Part shown: one piece after another, positions 1-10,619 of the stretch
Layout: each line of letters starts with the position of its first letter
Numbering within the stretch: position 1 is the stretch's first letter
NCBI RefSeq assembly: GCF_029637705.1
Contig: NZ_CP121252.1
Location: 1,612,001-1,676,000, forward strand
DNA: 64,000 bases
Source: Citricoccus muralis
GTDB lineage: Bacteria; Actinomycetota; Actinomycetes; Actinomycetales; Micrococcaceae
Direction: 5' to 3'
Program-made: the position numbers and the translations under genes
Notes under the pieces: generated by a model
What the model saw: the letters and a program-made list of their open reading frames with translations, nothing else
The model's database searches: none
What the model was told of the DNA's origin: nothing

Positions 1-767
1 TGCGGGATTGGGTCGCCTCTGTGGATACCACCCACTACCTGCTCGGCACCGTCACCGGGCCCCACCCGTTCCCCGCTATGGTGCGCTATTTCCACCAGGC
101 CATTGGCGAAGAGGCCCGGGCTCAGATCCTGGAGCAGACCGGACGCCTGCCCGACGCTATCGCCGCTTGTGTGGGTGGCGGTTCCAACGCCATCGGACTC
201 TTCCATGGGTTCTTGGACGACGCCGAGGTAGAGATTTTCGGTTTCGAAGCCGGCGGTGACGGCATGGACACCGGACGCCATGCCGCCCCGATCACGCAGG
301 GGCGCACCGGAGTGTTGCATGGGGCCCGCACCTACCTGATGCAGGACGAGGACGGCCAGACCGTCGACTCCCATTCCATCTCCGCGGGCCTGGACTATCC
401 AGGGGTGGGCCCCGAACATGCCTTCCTGCACGACACCGGCCGCGCCCAGTACGAGCCGATCAACGACGTCGAATGTATGGATGCCTTCCGGCGCCTCAGC
501 CGCACCGAGGGCATTGTGCCAGCCATCGAGTCCTCGCATGCCCTGGCCGGTGCACTGAAGATCGCCCAGCGCTGGCACGAGGCAGGCCTCGTCTCGGAAT
601 CGACTCCGGCCGAGGAGCAGCGCACTATTATCGTCAGCCTGTCCGGCCGCGGCGATAAAGACGTGTCCACCGCAGCGAAGTATTTCGGGATGCTCCCGGA
701 CGAGACCACCCCCGACGGCGGAGACGAAGAGGCCATCGCCGCCCGCCCCGAAGGAGCACAGGACTGA
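1..767 (+). CDS. trpB: Tryptophan synthase beta chain (3' part only)
   Basis: The reading frame is open from base 3 and ends at TGA 765-767; the 5' part lies outside the window. About 254 C-terminal residues are present. TrpB condenses indole, channelled from TrpA, with L-serine using pyridoxal phosphate. The glycine-rich loop [10 protein letters not shown], which binds the PLP phosphate, is visible, followed by [19 protein letters not shown] and [12 protein letters not shown], all characteristic of the family's second half. The stop overlaps the trpA start by one base, so the two subunits of the alpha2beta2 complex are probably translationally coupled. The last 20 or so residues after the conserved domain are acidic and variable. 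Confidence 0.97.
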   Translation, partial: RDWVASVDTTHYLLGTVTGPHPFPAMVRYFHQAIGEEARAQILEQTGRLPDAIAACVGGGSNAIGLFHGFLDDAEVEIFGFEAGGDGMDTGRHAAPITQGRTGVLHGARTYLMQDEDGQTVDSHSISAGLDYPGVGPEHAFLHDTGRAQYEPINDVECMDAFRRLSRTEGIVPAIESSHALAGALKIAQRWHEAGLVSESTPAEEQRTIIVSLSGRGDKDVSTAAKYFGMLPDETTPDGGDEEAIAARPEGAQD

Positions 768-1579
768 TGACTACTTCCACTTCACGCTGCACCGAGGCCA
801 TCGAAGCCGCCCGCGCCGCCGGGCGCACGGCCCTGATCGGCTATCTGCCCGCCGGATACCCCACGCTTCAGGACTCCATCGAGGCCGCGGTGGAGTTGGG
901 TAACAACGGTGCCGACATCATCGAGATCGGCATCCCGTACTCCGACCCGGTGATGGACGGTCCCGTCATTCAGCACGCCACCAGCGAGGTGCTCGCCGCC
1001 GGATTCCGTGTCGACGACGTGTTTACCTTGATTTCGGCGATCACGCAGCGCACCGACGCCGTCGTCGTGGTGATGACCTACTGGAACCTGGTGGACCGGA
1101 TGGGTGTGGACGTCTTCGCCCGCCGCCTCGCCGAGGCCGGGGGAGCCGGCATCGTCACCCCGGATCTGGTTCCAGAAGAGGCGGAGGAGTGGTTCGCCGC
1201 CTCCGACCGCTACGGACTCGACCGGATCTTCCTCACCGCGCCCAGCTCCACTGATGAGCGCGTCACTAAAGTTGTGGAAGCCTCCCGCGGTTTCGTGTAC
1301 GCCGTCTCCGTGATGGGCGTGACCGGAGCTCGCTCCGAGGTCTCCACCGCCGCCGAACGGGTGGTGCAGCGTGCACACGACGCCGGCGCCCCGCGCGTCT
1401 GCGTCGGACTCGGCGTGTCACAAGCGGAGCACGTGCGTGAGATCGGCGCCTACGCCGACGGAGCGATTGTCGGCACCGCCCTCGTCGCCGCCCTGCGAGA
1501 CCACGGACCCCGCGCGGTCGGCGAGCTCGCTGCAGAACTCGCCCGCGGTACCCACCGAACAGCAACAACCCAGAGGTGA
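767..1579 (+). CDS. trpA: Tryptophan synthase alpha chain
   Basis: TrpA cleaves indole-3-glycerol phosphate to indole and glyceraldehyde 3-phosphate. The 270 residues match the usual TIM-barrel length. The motif IIEIGIPYSDPVMDGPVIQ carries the catalytic Glu and Asp of the family, and the N-terminal LIGYLPAGYPT strand is typical. Later phosphate-binding loops are seen in VYAVSVMGVTGAR and VCVGLGVSQAEH. It starts with ATG overlapping the trpB stop (TGATG) and its own stop overlaps the GTG of lgt, so trpB, trpA and lgt read as one operon. No separate promoter is evident. Confidence 0.97.
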   Translation: MTTSTSRCTEAIEAARAAGRTALIGYLPAGYPTLQDSIEAAVELGNNGADIIEIGIPYSDPVMDGPVIQHATSEVLAAGFRVDDVFTLISAITQRTDAVVVVMTYWNLVDRMGVDVFARRLAEAGGAGIVTPDLVPEEAEEWFAASDRYGLDRIFLTAPSSTDERVTKVVEASRGFVYAVSVMGVTGARSEVSTAAERVVQRAHDAGAPRVCVGLGVSQAEHVREIGAYADGAIVGTALVAALRDHGPRAVGELAAELARGTHRTATTQR

Positions 1580-2589
1580 GCATGCTCTCCACCACCGCGT
1601 CCGCCCTGCTGAACCCCGTGATAGCCGCCATTCCTGCCCCCACGATCAGCGAAATCCCCTTCTGGCCGCGGCCCATCCAGCTGTACGCGCTCTGTCTCAT
1701 CACCGGTGCGGTTGCCGCGTTTATTCTGGGTAGCCGGCGCTGGAAGAACCGCGGCGGACACGAAGGTGCGATCATCGACGTCGGCATTATTGCCGTGGTG
1801 TTCGGCATCATCGGCGCCCGGCTCTACCACGTCTTTTCCTCACCGGATGCATATTTCGGGCCCGGTTTTGACGGCACCGGGGATCCCCTCAAGATTCTCT
1901 ACATCTGGAACGGTGGACTCGGTATCTGGGGCGCGATCGCGCTTGGCGCCGTGGGCGCGTGGATCGCCTGCCGGATTCACGGGATTCGGTTCTCCGCCTT
2001 CGCCGACGTGGTGGCCCCCGGCATCCTGTTGGCTCAGGCGATCGGCCGACTCGGCAACTATTTCAATCAGGAACTCTTCGGCGGCCCCACGGAGGCTCCC
2101 TGGGGCCTGACCGTGGACCCAGATCACCCGAACTTCCCGGCGGAATTCCCCGCGGACACCCTGTTCCACCCCACGTTCCTGTATGAAATGGTCTGGAGCC
2201 TCGTCGGTGTGGCTCTGCTGTTGTTGCTGGACCGCCGTTTCCCTCTGCGCCGCGGCATGATGGTCTGGCTCTATGTCGCCTGGTACACCCTGGGGCGTAC
2301 CTGGATCGAGATGCTACGGATCGACGACGCCCAACTGATCACCTTCTTCGGGATCGAACAGCGCCTGAACGTGTGGACATCGCTGGCCATGTTCCTGTTG
2401 GCCATCGGGTTCCTCGTGTACCTGTGGGTGACCCGTCCGCGGACCCCAGAGGCGCGCACCAGCGCCGACGCGATCTACGTGCCAGGTCGTGAACGCGGCC
2501 CCGAGGGCGCAGAGATCACATCAGATACCGAAGCCGCTACGGATACTTCCATCGAGTCCGAGACAACGGACCAGCCCCGGCGCGGCTGA
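1576..2589 (+). CDS. lgt: Prolipoprotein diacylglyceryl transferase
   Basis: This integral membrane enzyme moves diacylglycerol from phosphatidylglycerol to the lipobox cysteine of prolipoproteins, the first step of lipoprotein maturation. The Lgt signature appears as AIGRLGNYFNQELFGGPT around residues 155-172, followed by HPTFLYEMVWS and YTLGRTWIEMLRIDD, with several hydrophobic membrane segments between. The protein is 337 residues, longer than the usual 270-290, because of a hydrophilic acidic tail of about 50 residues rich in Glu, Thr and Ala. The GTG start at 1576 overlaps the trpA stop; an in-frame ATG two codons later (1582) is an alternative. Co-transcription with trpBA is a known actinobacterial arrangement. 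Confidence 0.95.
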   Translation: MSMLSTTASALLNPVIAAIPAPTISEIPFWPRPIQLYALCLITGAVAAFILGSRRWKNRGGHEGAIIDVGIIAVVFGIIGARLYHVFSSPDAYFGPGFDGTGDPLKILYIWNGGLGIWGAIALGAVGAWIACRIHGIRFSAFADVVAPGILLAQAIGRLGNYFNQELFGGPTEAPWGLTVDPDHPNFPAEFPADTLFHPTFLYEMVWSLVGVALLLLLDRRFPLRRGMMVWLYVAWYTLGRTWIEMLRIDDAQLITFFGIEQRLNVWTSLAMFLLAIGFLVYLWVTRPRTPEARTSADAIYVPGRERGPEGAEITSDTEAATDTSIESETTDQPRRG

Positions 2590-2590
2590 G

Positions 2591-2620
2591 TTGCACCGAC
2601 ATCATCCGGTAACATAGATT
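2591..2620 (+). promoter_or_regulatory. Putative promoter of gltB leader
   Basis: TTGCAC (2591-2596) and TAGATT (2615-2620) are separated by 18 bp and resemble sigma-70-family -35 and -10 boxes. They would start transcription near 2627, just before the structured gltB leader. It begins two bases after the lgt stop codon. This is inferred from sequence only. Confidence 0.4.
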
Positions 2621-2640
2621 TAGCGCAGAAAATTTTTCCC

Positions 2641-2705
2641 GGTGCGTGGCCGGGCCCGATACTCGGGCTTGGGACGCACCGCTGGGGCCAACGGCGTCCC
2701 CTTTT
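2641..2705 (+). promoter_or_regulatory. Candidate transcription attenuator/riboswitch-like leader of gltB
   Basis: Two competing helices are visible. Helix A pairs GGTGCGT (2641-2647) with ACGCACC (2674-2680), seven perfect pairs enclosing an inner hairpin GCCCGA/TCGGGC (2654-2659/2663-2668) with a three-base loop. Helix B pairs GGGACGC (2671-2677) with GCGTCCC (2694-2700), seven perfect pairs followed by CTTTT (2701-2705), like a short intrinsic terminator. Both helices use bases 2674-2677, so they exclude each other. The gltB ribosome site (AAGGG, 2726-2730) lies further downstream, which favours transcriptional rather than translational control. I do not recognise it as a known riboswitch family; the ligand or trigger is unknown. 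Confidence 0.45.
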
Positions 2706-2737
2706 GGAGAGCACAGCTCACACAGAAGGGATGCAGT

Positions 2738-5700
2738 ATGACGGACCCCGAGAACTCTCTCAACCCGTTCACCCGCTTCGCTCAGATTCCGCCGGCTCAG
2801 GGGCTTTACGATCCCGCCACGGAAAAGGACAATTGCGGGCTAGCGATGATCGCCAACCTGCGCGGCGGACCCACCCATCAGGTCGTTGACCACGCACTGA
2901 CCGCCCTGCGTGCCCTCGAGCACCGCGGTGCGGTGGGAGCGGACGAAGGCACCGGTGACGGTGCTGGCATCTTGCTGCAGATACCGGACGGTTTCTTCCG
3001 CGCCGTCGTCGATTTCACCCTTCCCGAGCCTGGCCATTACGCCGTCGGCATCGCCTTCCTGCCCCAGGAAGAGCCGAGTTGTGCTGCCGCCGTCGCCGAA
3101 CTCGAAGAACTCGCCCAGGACGAAGATCTCCAGGTGCTCGGTTGGCGTGAAGTACCCGTGGACGAAGACACGCTCGGTTCCGGTTCGCGGGCCACCAAGC
3201 CCACTCTGCGGCAGTTGTTCGTGACGATGGCGCCCGGCACCGAAGATCGGGTGGATGAATCCCCGATTGGTGCAAGCCTCAGCGCCCGGGTGTTCCGACT
3301 GCGCAAGCGGGCCCAGAACAAGCACGGGGTGTACTTCGCATCGCTGTCGACCAGCACCATCGTCTACAAGGGCATGCTCACCACCGCCCAGCTGGAGCCG
3401 TTCTACCAGGACCTCTCCGATGAGCGTTTCGCCACCCGCCTAGCGATCGTGCACTCTCGGTTCTCCACCAACACGTTCCCGTCCTGGCCGCTGGCCCAGC
3501 CGTTCCGCACGATCGCCCACAACGGTGAAATCAACACGGTGAAGGGCAACCGGAACTGGATGAGGGCCCGGCAGTCCCAGCTGCTGTCCCCGCTGTTGGG
3601 AGATGAGCCGGAGTCGCTGTTCCCGATCTGCACCCCCGGTGCCTCGGATTCCGCCTCGTTCGATGAGGTCGCCGAGCTGCTGATGCTCTCGGGCCGGCCG
3701 CTGCCGCAAGCGATCATGATGATGATCCCGGAGGCGTGGGAGAATCACGCCGCCATGGATCCGGACCGCCGGGCGTTCTACCAGTACCATTCCATGTTCA
3801 TGGAACCCTGGGATGGGCCGGCCGCCGTGTCCTTCACCGACGGAGTAGTGGCCGGAGCCGTGCTCGACCGCAACGGCCTGCGGCCGGCCCGCTATTGGGA
3901 GACGCGCGACGGGCTCGTCGTGTTGGCTTCGGAAGTCGGCGTCGTGCGTATCGACCCGGCCGAGATTGTGCGCAAGGGCCGCGTGCAGCCCGGTCAGATG
4001 TTCCTCGTCGACACCGAACAGGGCCGGATCATCCCGGACGAGGAGATCAAGAACGACGTTGCCACGAGCCGGCCCTGGGCCCAGTGGGTCGAGAAGAACC
4101 TGCTGCCCTTGGAATCGCTACCCCAACGCGAGCACGTGCGCGCCTCCTCGGCGTCGGTGAAACTACGCCAGCGGACGTTCGGGTACACCACCGAAGAACT
4201 GCGCATCCTCGTGGGTCCCATGGCCCGCACGGGCGCCGAACCCCTGGGCGCAATGGGTACCGACACGCCAATTGCCGTGCTCTCGAAGCGTCCGCGGCTG
4301 CTTTTCGACTACTTCACCCAGTCCTTCGCCCAGGTCACCAACCCACCCCTGGATGCCATCCGTGAGGAACTCGTGACCTCCATGCGCACCGGCATCGGGC
4401 CCCAGGGCAATCTGTTGTCCACGGAGCAGGTGACCACCGAACAGATCAACCTCGACTTCCCGGTGCTCGACAATGTGCAGGTCGCCCGGATTCTGCACCG
4501 TCGCGACGAGCACGGTACTAAGCAGACTCTGAAGGTCCGCGGGCTGTACCGTCCCGATGGTGGGGCGGAAGAACTCCGCCGTCGGTTGCAAGAAATCTGC
4601 GAGCAAGTCTCGGCCGCCGTGAACCGCGGCGTGAAGTACGTGGTGCTCTCCGACCGCGATTCCAACGCCGCGTGGGCTCCGATCCCGTCGCTGCTGTTGA
4701 CCTCCGCTGTGCACCACCACCTGCTCAACTCTGCCAACCGGACCAAGACCTCCCTGCTCGTCGAGGCCGGCGACGTGCGCGAGGTCCACCACGTGGCAGT
4801 GCTGATCGGATTCGGCGCCTCCGCGGTGAACCCCTATCTGGCCATGGAATCGGCCGAGGACCTGGTGCGCCGCGAGGAGATCACCGGGGTCAGCACCGAG
4901 GACGCCGTCAAGAACCTAATCAAAGCGCTCGGCAAGGGCGTGCAGAAGATCATGTCCAAAATGGGAATCTCCACGGTTTGCTCGTACTCCGGGGCGCAAA
5001 CCTTTGAAGCCATGGGCCTGTCCCAGCGCCTGGTGGACCGCTACTTCACCGGCACGTACTCGCCGATGGGCGGAGTGGGCCTGGACGTGATTGCGGCTGA
5101 GGCTGCTCAGCGTCACCGGGCTGCTTATCCACTGGATGGCAACGACATCGACCCGTACCGCGAACTCGAGACCGGAGGTGAATACCAGTGGCGCCGCGAA
5201 GGTCCGCCGCATCTGTTCAACCCCGAGACCGTATTCCGGCTGCAGCACGCCACCCGCACCCGCCGCTACGACATTTTCCGTCAGTACACCGAGCTGGTAG
5301 ACAACCAGGCCGCCGACCTGATGACCCTGCGCGGACTGTTGACCTTCAAATCAGGTCAGCGACCGGCGGTGCCGATCTCCGAAGTGGAACCCGTCTCCGA
5401 GATCGTGAAACGCTTCTCCACCGGGGCCATGAGCTATGGCTCGATTTCCCAGGAGGCGCACGAAACACTGGCTATCGCCATGAACCGACTCGGCGGTAAG
5501 TCGAACTCCGGTGAGGGGGGCGAAGATCCGGAGCGCCTGCTCGATCCGGAACGTCGCTCCGCTATCAAGCAGATCGCCTCCGGGCGATTCGGGGTCACCA
5601 GTTTGTACCTGGCGACGGCAGATGACCTGCAGATCAAGCTCGCCCAGGGCGCCAAGCCGGGGGAGGGCGGCCAGCTGATGGGCACCAAGGTGTATCCATG

Positions 5701-7354
5701 GGTGGCCAAGACCCGGCATTCCACCCCAGGGGTGACCCTGGTGTCGCCGCCGCCACACCACGATATCTACTCCATCGAGGACCTCGCGGAACTGATCTAC
5801 GATCTGAAGCGCTCCAACCCGGCGTCGCGGGTTCACGTCAAGCTCGTCTCCGAGCACGGCGTGGGAACCGTGGCTGCCGGGGTCACCAAGGCCAAGGCCG
5901 ACGTCGTGCTCATTTCCGGGCATGACGGCGGTACCGGCGCCTCCCCGCTGAATTCGCTCAAGCACGCCGGTGCCCCGTGGGAACTCGGCCTGGCCGAAGC
6001 CCAGCAGACCCTGTTGCTGAACGGGTTGCGTGACCGGGTGACCGTGCAGGTTGATGGGCAGCTGAAAACCGGTCGTGACGTCGTGATCGCCGCTCTGCTC
6101 GGAGCCGAAGAATTCGGTTTCGCCACCGCGCCACTGGTGGTTTCCGGATGCATCATGATGCGCGTTTGCCATCTCGACACCTGCCCCGTCGGTGTGGCCA
6201 CCCAGAACCCAACCCTGCGCAGTCGCTACACCGGCAAGCCCGAATTCGTGATCAACTTCTTCGAGTTCATCGCTCAGCAGGTACGTGAATACCTGGCCGA
6301 ACTCGGCTTCCGTTCCCTGGACGAAGCCATCGGTCACCTGGAAGTGCTTGACATGGACGCGGCCAAGCAACACTGGAAGTCGGAGGGACTGGACCTGGCT
6401 CCGATTTTGGAGGGGTACGACGCCGTGGCACTCACCGATCAGGGCACCGCGCTGCGCCGGGCCACCGGTCAGAACCACGAGTTGGACCAGCATTTCGACC
6501 ACCAGCTGATCCACCAAGCCGAACCGGCCATCGCGCACGGCACACCCACCGAGATCAGCCTCGACGTCATCAATACCGACCGGGCCGTGGGCACCATGCT
6601 CGGATACCACGTCACCTCTGCGCGCCTGGATGATGAGCTCGACGACGACGTGATCACCGTGCGGCTGCGTGGTGAGGCCGGTCAGTCGCTCGGGGCGTTC
6701 CTGCCCTCCGGGGTGACCCTGCGCCTGTCGGGCGAAGCTAACGACTACGTGGGCAAGGGGCTCTCCGGCGGCCGCATCGTGGTGCATCCGGACGAATCTG
6801 CTGTGTTTGACCCGGGCGAGAACGTCGTCGCCGGTAATGTGATCGGCTACGGCGCGACTTCCGGTGAGATGTTCCTGGCCGGTCAGGTCGGGGAGCGATT
6901 CCTGGTGCGCAATTCCGGGGCCACCGCGGTGGTCGAGGGCATCGGCGACCACGGCTGCGAGTACATGACCGGGGGCACCGCATTGATCCTGGGACCCACC
7001 GGACGTAACTTTGGCGCAGGCTTCTCCGGTGGCACCGCCTATGTCTTGGACTTCAAGCGGGAGCTACTGAACCCGCTGGCGGTGTCCACCGGTGAACTGC
7101 TCGTCATCGACCAACTCGACTCCGACGACGTCGAACGGGTCACCGACCTGCTCACCCGCTACGCCGCCGAAACCACATCACAGCTGGCGCCGCGGCTACT
7201 CGCGGATCTCTCCGGCACCCTGAACCGCATCACCAAGCTGCTGCCCCGCGACTTCGCCGCCGTGTTGGAGGCACGTGACCATGCGATGGCGGAAGGGCTT
7301 GACCCCAACGGCGACGCCGTCTGGAACCGAATCTTGGAGGCTACTCATGGCTGA
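2738..7354 (+). CDS. gltB: Glutamate synthase (NADPH) large subunit
   Basis: GltB makes glutamate from glutamine and 2-oxoglutarate together with GltD. Its 1538 residues are the normal size. The order is an N-terminal class II glutamine amidotransferase with Cys33 (DNCGLAM) expected to become the N-terminal nucleophile after removal of a 32-residue propeptide, a central domain, the FMN synthase barrel (for example [19 protein letters not shown]), the 3Fe-4S cysteines at about 1138, 1144 and 1149 ([13 protein letters not shown]), and a C-terminal glycine-repeat beta-helix ([24 protein letters not shown]). ATG 2738 was chosen over in-frame upstream codons because AAGGG lies 7 bases before it and the propeptide length fits. 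It overlaps gltD by 8 bases. Confidence 0.97.
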   Translation: MTDPENSLNPFTRFAQIPPAQGLYDPATEKDNCGLAMIANLRGGPTHQVVDHALTALRALEHRGAVGADEGTGDGAGILLQIPDGFFRAVVDFTLPEPGHYAVGIAFLPQEEPSCAAAVAELEELAQDEDLQVLGWREVPVDEDTLGSGSRATKPTLRQLFVTMAPGTEDRVDESPIGASLSARVFRLRKRAQNKHGVYFASLSTSTIVYKGMLTTAQLEPFYQDLSDERFATRLAIVHSRFSTNTFPSWPLAQPFRTIAHNGEINTVKGNRNWMRARQSQLLSPLLGDEPESLFPICTPGASDSASFDEVAELLMLSGRPLPQAIMMMIPEAWENHAAMDPDRRAFYQYHSMFMEPWDGPAAVSFTDGVVAGAVLDRNGLRPARYWETRDGLVVLASEVGVVRIDPAEIVRKGRVQPGQMFLVDTEQGRIIPDEEIKNDVATSRPWAQWVEKNLLPLESLPQREHVRASSASVKLRQRTFGYTTEELRILVGPMARTGAEPLGAMGTDTPIAVLSKRPRLLFDYFTQSFAQVTNPPLDAIREELVTSMRTGIGPQGNLLSTEQVTTEQINLDFPVLDNVQVARILHRRDEHGTKQTLKVRGLYRPDGGAEELRRRLQEICEQVSAAVNRGVKYVVLSDRDSNAAWAPIPSLLLTSAVHHHLLNSANRTKTSLLVEAGDVREVHHVAVLIGFGASAVNPYLAMESAEDLVRREEITGVSTEDAVKNLIKALGKGVQKIMSKMGISTVCSYSGAQTFEAMGLSQRLVDRYFTGTYSPMGGVGLDVIAAEAAQRHRAAYPLDGNDIDPYRELETGGEYQWRREGPPHLFNPETVFRLQHATRTRRYDIFRQYTELVDNQAADLMTLRGLLTFKSGQRPAVPISEVEPVSEIVKRFSTGAMSYGSISQEAHETLAIAMNRLGGKSNSGEGGEDPERLLDPERRSAIKQIASGRFGVTSLYLATADDLQIKLAQGAKPGEGGQLMGTKVYPWVAKTRHSTPGVTLVSPPPHHDIYSIEDLAELIYDLKRSNPASRVHVKLVSEHGVGTVAAGVTKAKADVVLISGHDGGTGASPLNSLKHAGAPWELGLAEAQQTLLLNGLRDRVTVQVDGQLKTGRDVVIAALLGAEEFGFATAPLVVSGCIMMRVCHLDTCPVGVATQNPTLRSRYTGKPEFVINFFEFIAQQVREYLAELGFRSLDEAIGHLEVLDMDAAKQHWKSEGLDLAPILEGYDAVALTDQGTALRRATGQNHELDQHFDHQLIHQAEPAIAHGTPTEISLDVINTDRAVGTMLGYHVTSARLDDELDDDVITVRLRGEAGQSLGAFLPSGVTLRLSGEANDYVGKGLSGGRIVVHPDESAVFDPGENVVAGNVIGYGATSGEMFLAGQVGERFLVRNSGATAVVEGIGDHGCEYMTGGTALILGPTGRNFGAGFSGGTAYVLDFKRELLNPLAVSTGELLVIDQLDSDDVERVTDLLTRYAAETTSQLAPRLLADLSGTLNRITKLLPRDFAAVLEARDHAMAEGLDPNGDAVWNRILEATHG

Positions 7355-8813
7355 TCCCCGCGGATTTTTGAAGATCACCGAACGTCAGGACCGTCCCTCG
7401 CGTCCCGTCCCAGTACGGATTATGGACTTCAAGGACGTCCACGTCCGGCCCAACGAGGCGACCGTGAAAACCCAAGCAGGGCGGTGCATGGACTGCGGCA
7501 TCCCGTTCTGCCACACCGGCTGCCCGTTGGGGAACCTGATCCCCGAGTGGAACGACCTGGTGCGCCGCGGCCAATGGGAAGAGGCCGGGGCACGGTTGCA
7601 CGCCACCAACAACTTTCCGGAGGTCACCGGGCGCATCTGCCCGGCCCCCTGCGAGTCCGCCTGCGTGCTGGGCATCAACCAGCCCGCCGTCACCATCAAG
7701 CAGACCGAGGTTTCCATCGCCGACCAGATCTTCGATCAGGACTGGCTGGAACCGGTGGTCCCACACCGGCAGAATCACCACACCGTGGCCGTCGTCGGCT
7801 CCGGCCCCGCCGGTTTAGCCGCCGCCCAGCAACTGACGCGCGCCGGATTCACCGTCGTCGTCTATGAGCGCGACGACCGTATCGGGGGACTGTTGCGGTA
7901 CGGGATCCCGGATTTCAAGATGGAGAAGGACATTCTCGACCGGCGCCTGGCCCAGATGGAGGCCGAGGGCACCCAGTTCCGTACCCAGGTCGAGATCGGT
8001 ACCGACATCGCCTGGGACGAGCTGCGCAACCGTTACGACGCCGTCATCGTGACTACGGGTGCGCCCGTGCCGCGCGAACTGCCCATTCCGGGCCGCGGGC
8101 TCGACGGCATCCACGTCGCCATGGATTACCTGGTGCAGTCCAACCGAGTGGTCAACGGGGACACCGTTCCAGATCAGATCAGCGCGGAGGGCAAGCACGT
8201 CATCATCCTGGGTGGCGGCGACACCGGTGCGGACTGCATCGGCACCGCCCACCGTCAGGGTGCGGCCTCCGTGACCACCCTGGCCATCGGCGTCCAGCCG
8301 CCCACCGAGCGCCCGGAGCATCAGCCCTGGCCCATGACGCCGCAGCTATTCGAGATCGCTGAATCGCATGAAGAGGGTGGGGAACGCACCTATCTGGCGT
8401 CCACCGTCGAGTTCTTAGGTGACGAGAACGGACGCGTGCGTGCGCTGAAGGTCGCCGAAACCGAGTACCTTCCCGACGGTCGACGCGTTCCCAAGGCCGG
8501 CACCGAGCGCGAGATCCGCGCCGACCTGGTGCTGCTGGCCCTGGGATTCACCGGTGTGGAGACCGAATTGCTCTCCGCACAAACCTCGGTGACGACGACG
8601 CAGCGCAACACCATTGCCCGTGCCGCTTCTTACATGACCGACCACGAAGGAATCTTCGTGGCGGGCGATGCCGGCCGTGGTGCCTCCCTGGTGGTCTGGG
8701 CCATTGCGGAGGGACGCGCCTGTGCCGCCGCGGTGGACAAGTATCTCGAGGGCTGGTCCGCGTTGCCCTCACCGATCCCGGCGAATACGCAGCCGATCGG
8801 GCTGGGGGTCTGA
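7347..8813 (+). CDS. gltD: Glutamate synthase small subunit
   Basis: GltD takes electrons from NADPH through FAD and passes them over iron-sulfur clusters to GltB. The 488-residue length is typical. The N-terminal ferredoxin-like part shows [23 protein letters not shown] and [15 protein letters not shown], which supply the two 4Fe-4S clusters. [15 protein letters not shown] is the FAD dinucleotide fold and [23 protein letters not shown] the NADPH fold. ATG 7347 is preceded by TTGGAGG (7334-7340). The gene overlaps the end of gltB by 8 bases, so the subunits are coupled. Confidence 0.97.
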   Translation: MADPRGFLKITERQDRPSRPVPVRIMDFKDVHVRPNEATVKTQAGRCMDCGIPFCHTGCPLGNLIPEWNDLVRRGQWEEAGARLHATNNFPEVTGRICPAPCESACVLGINQPAVTIKQTEVSIADQIFDQDWLEPVVPHRQNHHTVAVVGSGPAGLAAAQQLTRAGFTVVVYERDDRIGGLLRYGIPDFKMEKDILDRRLAQMEAEGTQFRTQVEIGTDIAWDELRNRYDAVIVTTGAPVPRELPIPGRGLDGIHVAMDYLVQSNRVVNGDTVPDQISAEGKHVIILGGGDTGADCIGTAHRQGAASVTTLAIGVQPPTERPEHQPWPMTPQLFEIAESHEEGGERTYLASTVEFLGDENGRVRALKVAETEYLPDGRRVPKAGTEREIRADLVLLALGFTGVETELLSAQTSVTTTQRNTIARAASYMTDHEGIFVAGDAGRGASLVVWAIAEGRACAAAVDKYLEGWSALPSPIPANTQPIGLGV

Positions 8814-8864
8814 CTCCCATCGTGAACCGGGGGCGAACATCAAAAAAAACCGGCTACGGCACGT

Positions 8865-8892
8865 TACTATGGCGCGCCATCCGACATAGGGT
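8865..8892 (+). promoter_or_regulatory. Possible pyk promoter elements
   Basis: TACTAT (8865-8870) is a good -10 hexamer about 30 bases before the pyk start, with no clear -35 box upstream. A second hexamer, TAGGGT (8887-8892), lies 7 bases before ATG 8900 and could give a leaderless transcript. AGAGGG in the same stretch could instead serve as a ribosome site. The sequence alone does not decide between them. Confidence 0.3.
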
Positions 8893-8899
8893 AGAGGGT

Positions 8900-10414
8900 A
8901 TGAGACACGCGAAGATCGTTGCCACATTTGGACCAGCCACCCAGGGCTATGACACCACCCGAGCGTTGCTCGAAGCCGGGGTCGACGTCGCCCGGTTGAA
9001 CATGAGCCACGGTGACCACGCCGTGCATGAGGAAACCTACGCCACCGTGCGTCAGGCATCGGAGGATCTGAAGCGTCCTGTAGCGATTTTCGCGGACCTG
9101 CAGGGCCCGAAGATCCGGTTGGGCCGTTTCGCCCAGGGGCCACACGTGCTGGCACCAGGGGATCGGTTCACGATCACGGTCCGCGATATCCAGGGTGACC
9201 AAAAAATCTGCTCCACCACCTTCAAGGGCCTGCCCGGCGACGTCGAAGTGGGCGACCTGTTGCTCGTCGACGACGGCAAGGTCACCCTACGCGCCGTCGA
9301 GGTCACGGACGATTCTGTCGTCACCGAGACCGTGGTCGGTGGTGCGGTATCCGACAACAAGGGCATCAACCTGCCCGGTGTCGCCGTGAACGTGCCGGCG
9401 CTAAGCGAGAAAGACGAAGACGATCTCCGCTGGGCGCTGCGCACCGGCGTGGACATGGTCGCTCTCTCGTTCGTCCGCGACGCCGCCGATATCACCCGGG
9501 TGCACGAAATCATGGCTGAAGAGGGCCGCAAGGTACCGGTCATCGCCAAACTCGAGAAGCCTCAAGCCGTGGAGCACCTGCGCGAGATCGTGGACGCGTT
9601 CGACGCGATCATGGTGGCCCGCGGCGATCTCGGCGTCGAGCTGCCCCTCCAGGAAGTGCCGCTGGTCCAAAAGGAAGCCATTGAGCTGGCTCGCCGCTGG
9701 GCCAAGCCGGTCATCGTGGCCACCCAGGTGCTGGAGTCGATGATCGACAACCCGCGTCCCACCCGCGCCGAGGCCTCCGACTGCGCCAACGCGGTGCTCG
9801 ACGGCGCCGACGCTGTCATGCTCTCGGGCGAGACCTCGGTGGGGAAGTATCCGATCGAGACCGTACGCACCATGGCGGAGATCATCGAATCCACTGAGAC
9901 CCACGGGCTCGAGCGCATCCAGCCGCTGGGCTCACGGCCGAAGACGCGCGGCGGTGCCATTACCCGCGCCGCCGTCGACATTGCCGACCGCCTCGACGTG
10001 CCGTTCCTGGCGTGCTTCACCCAGTCCGGAGATTCCGCACGTCGTCTGTCCCGCCTGCGCCCGCGTCAGATGGTGTACGCCTTCACCCATGTCCGCCACA
10101 CCCACAACATCCTGTGCCTGTCGTGGGGTGTGACGCCGCGGATCGTTCCCTTCGTGGATTCCACCGACAAGATGACGGCGCAGGTCGATCGCGAACTACT
10201 CAAGGAGGGGCTCGCCGATCTCAACGATCTGGTCGTGATCGCGGCAGGTTCGCCTCCCGGACAGGCCGGTTCCACCAACATTCTGAAGGTGCACCGCATC
10301 GGCGACCTGACCGATCTCAATAACACGCGAGTCGATCCCGAAACCATTGCCGAACCGGTTGAGCCGCCGTATCGCGAACCACTAGGTGTTTGGCCGGAGC
10401 GTTCCCCGCTCTGA
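8900..10414 (+). CDS. pyk: Pyruvate kinase
   Basis: Pyruvate kinase converts phosphoenolpyruvate and ADP to pyruvate and ATP, the last step of glycolysis. The 504 residues fit the family. The N-terminal [10 protein letters not shown] and [10 protein letters not shown] motifs, [13 protein letters not shown], the Mg2+/K+ site region [12 protein letters not shown] and [23 protein letters not shown] followed by [15 protein letters not shown] are all present in order. The C-terminal domain spans about residues 355-485. ATG 8900 is preferred over an in-frame GTG at 8822 because the conserved protein begins at MRHAKIV. A strong terminator follows, so it is probably monocistronic. Confidence 0.97.
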   Translation: MRHAKIVATFGPATQGYDTTRALLEAGVDVARLNMSHGDHAVHEETYATVRQASEDLKRPVAIFADLQGPKIRLGRFAQGPHVLAPGDRFTITVRDIQGDQKICSTTFKGLPGDVEVGDLLLVDDGKVTLRAVEVTDDSVVTETVVGGAVSDNKGINLPGVAVNVPALSEKDEDDLRWALRTGVDMVALSFVRDAADITRVHEIMAEEGRKVPVIAKLEKPQAVEHLREIVDAFDAIMVARGDLGVELPLQEVPLVQKEAIELARRWAKPVIVATQVLESMIDNPRPTRAEASDCANAVLDGADAVMLSGETSVGKYPIETVRTMAEIIESTETHGLERIQPLGSRPKTRGGAITRAAVDIADRLDVPFLACFTQSGDSARRLSRLRPRQMVYAFTHVRHTHNILCLSWGVTPRIVPFVDSTDKMTAQVDRELLKEGLADLNDLVVIAAGSPPGQAGSTNILKVHRIGDLTDLNNTRVDPETIAEPVEPPYREPLGVWPERSPL

Positions 10415-10431
10415 CACCCCCGTTTCTCAAC

Positions 10432-10472
10432 AAGGTGGGTCCCTGGTCATATGACCAGGGACCCACCTTTTT
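10432..10472 (+). terminator. Intrinsic terminator after pyk
   Basis: Bases 10432-10450 and 10451-10469 form a 19-bp perfect inverted repeat with no spacer, centred on CATATG, and the arm runs into TTTTT at 10468-10472. The mirrored A-run on the left arm is only two bases, so it favours the plus strand. It separates pyk from the oppositely oriented pdtaR. Confidence 0.9.
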
Positions 10473-10584
10473 GCCCTGGCCGTGGCGGCAGAAACCCAGC
10501 AGGCCGTTATCTGGCGAGCAAAAACCCGCAACGTCGCCGAACCCTGCACCCCAGGATCCACTGCTTGGGGCTGCAACGGATAAG

Positions 10585-10608
10585 TCGGCACAGTGTTCGG
10601 CACAGTGT
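10585..10608. repeat. Tandem 12-bp direct repeat
   Basis: TCGGCACAGTGT occurs twice in exact tandem, at 10585-10596 and 10597-10608. It lies 11 bases beyond the pdtaR stop codon in the convergent pyk/pdtaR gap. Each unit contains the near-palindrome CACAGTG. No function can be assigned. Confidence 0.8.
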
Positions 10609-10619
10609 AGGGGAAAGTT

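Noticed and set aside
2642-2737. Longer gltB starting at GTG 2642
   Set aside because: It would translate through the leader hairpins; the propeptide length and AAGGG site fit ATG 2738.
5351-6952. Open frame of 533 codons antisense to gltB
   Set aside because: It mirrors gltB codon bias in a high-GC genome, with Gly/His/Val-rich sequence and no family motif. The sense gene is certain.
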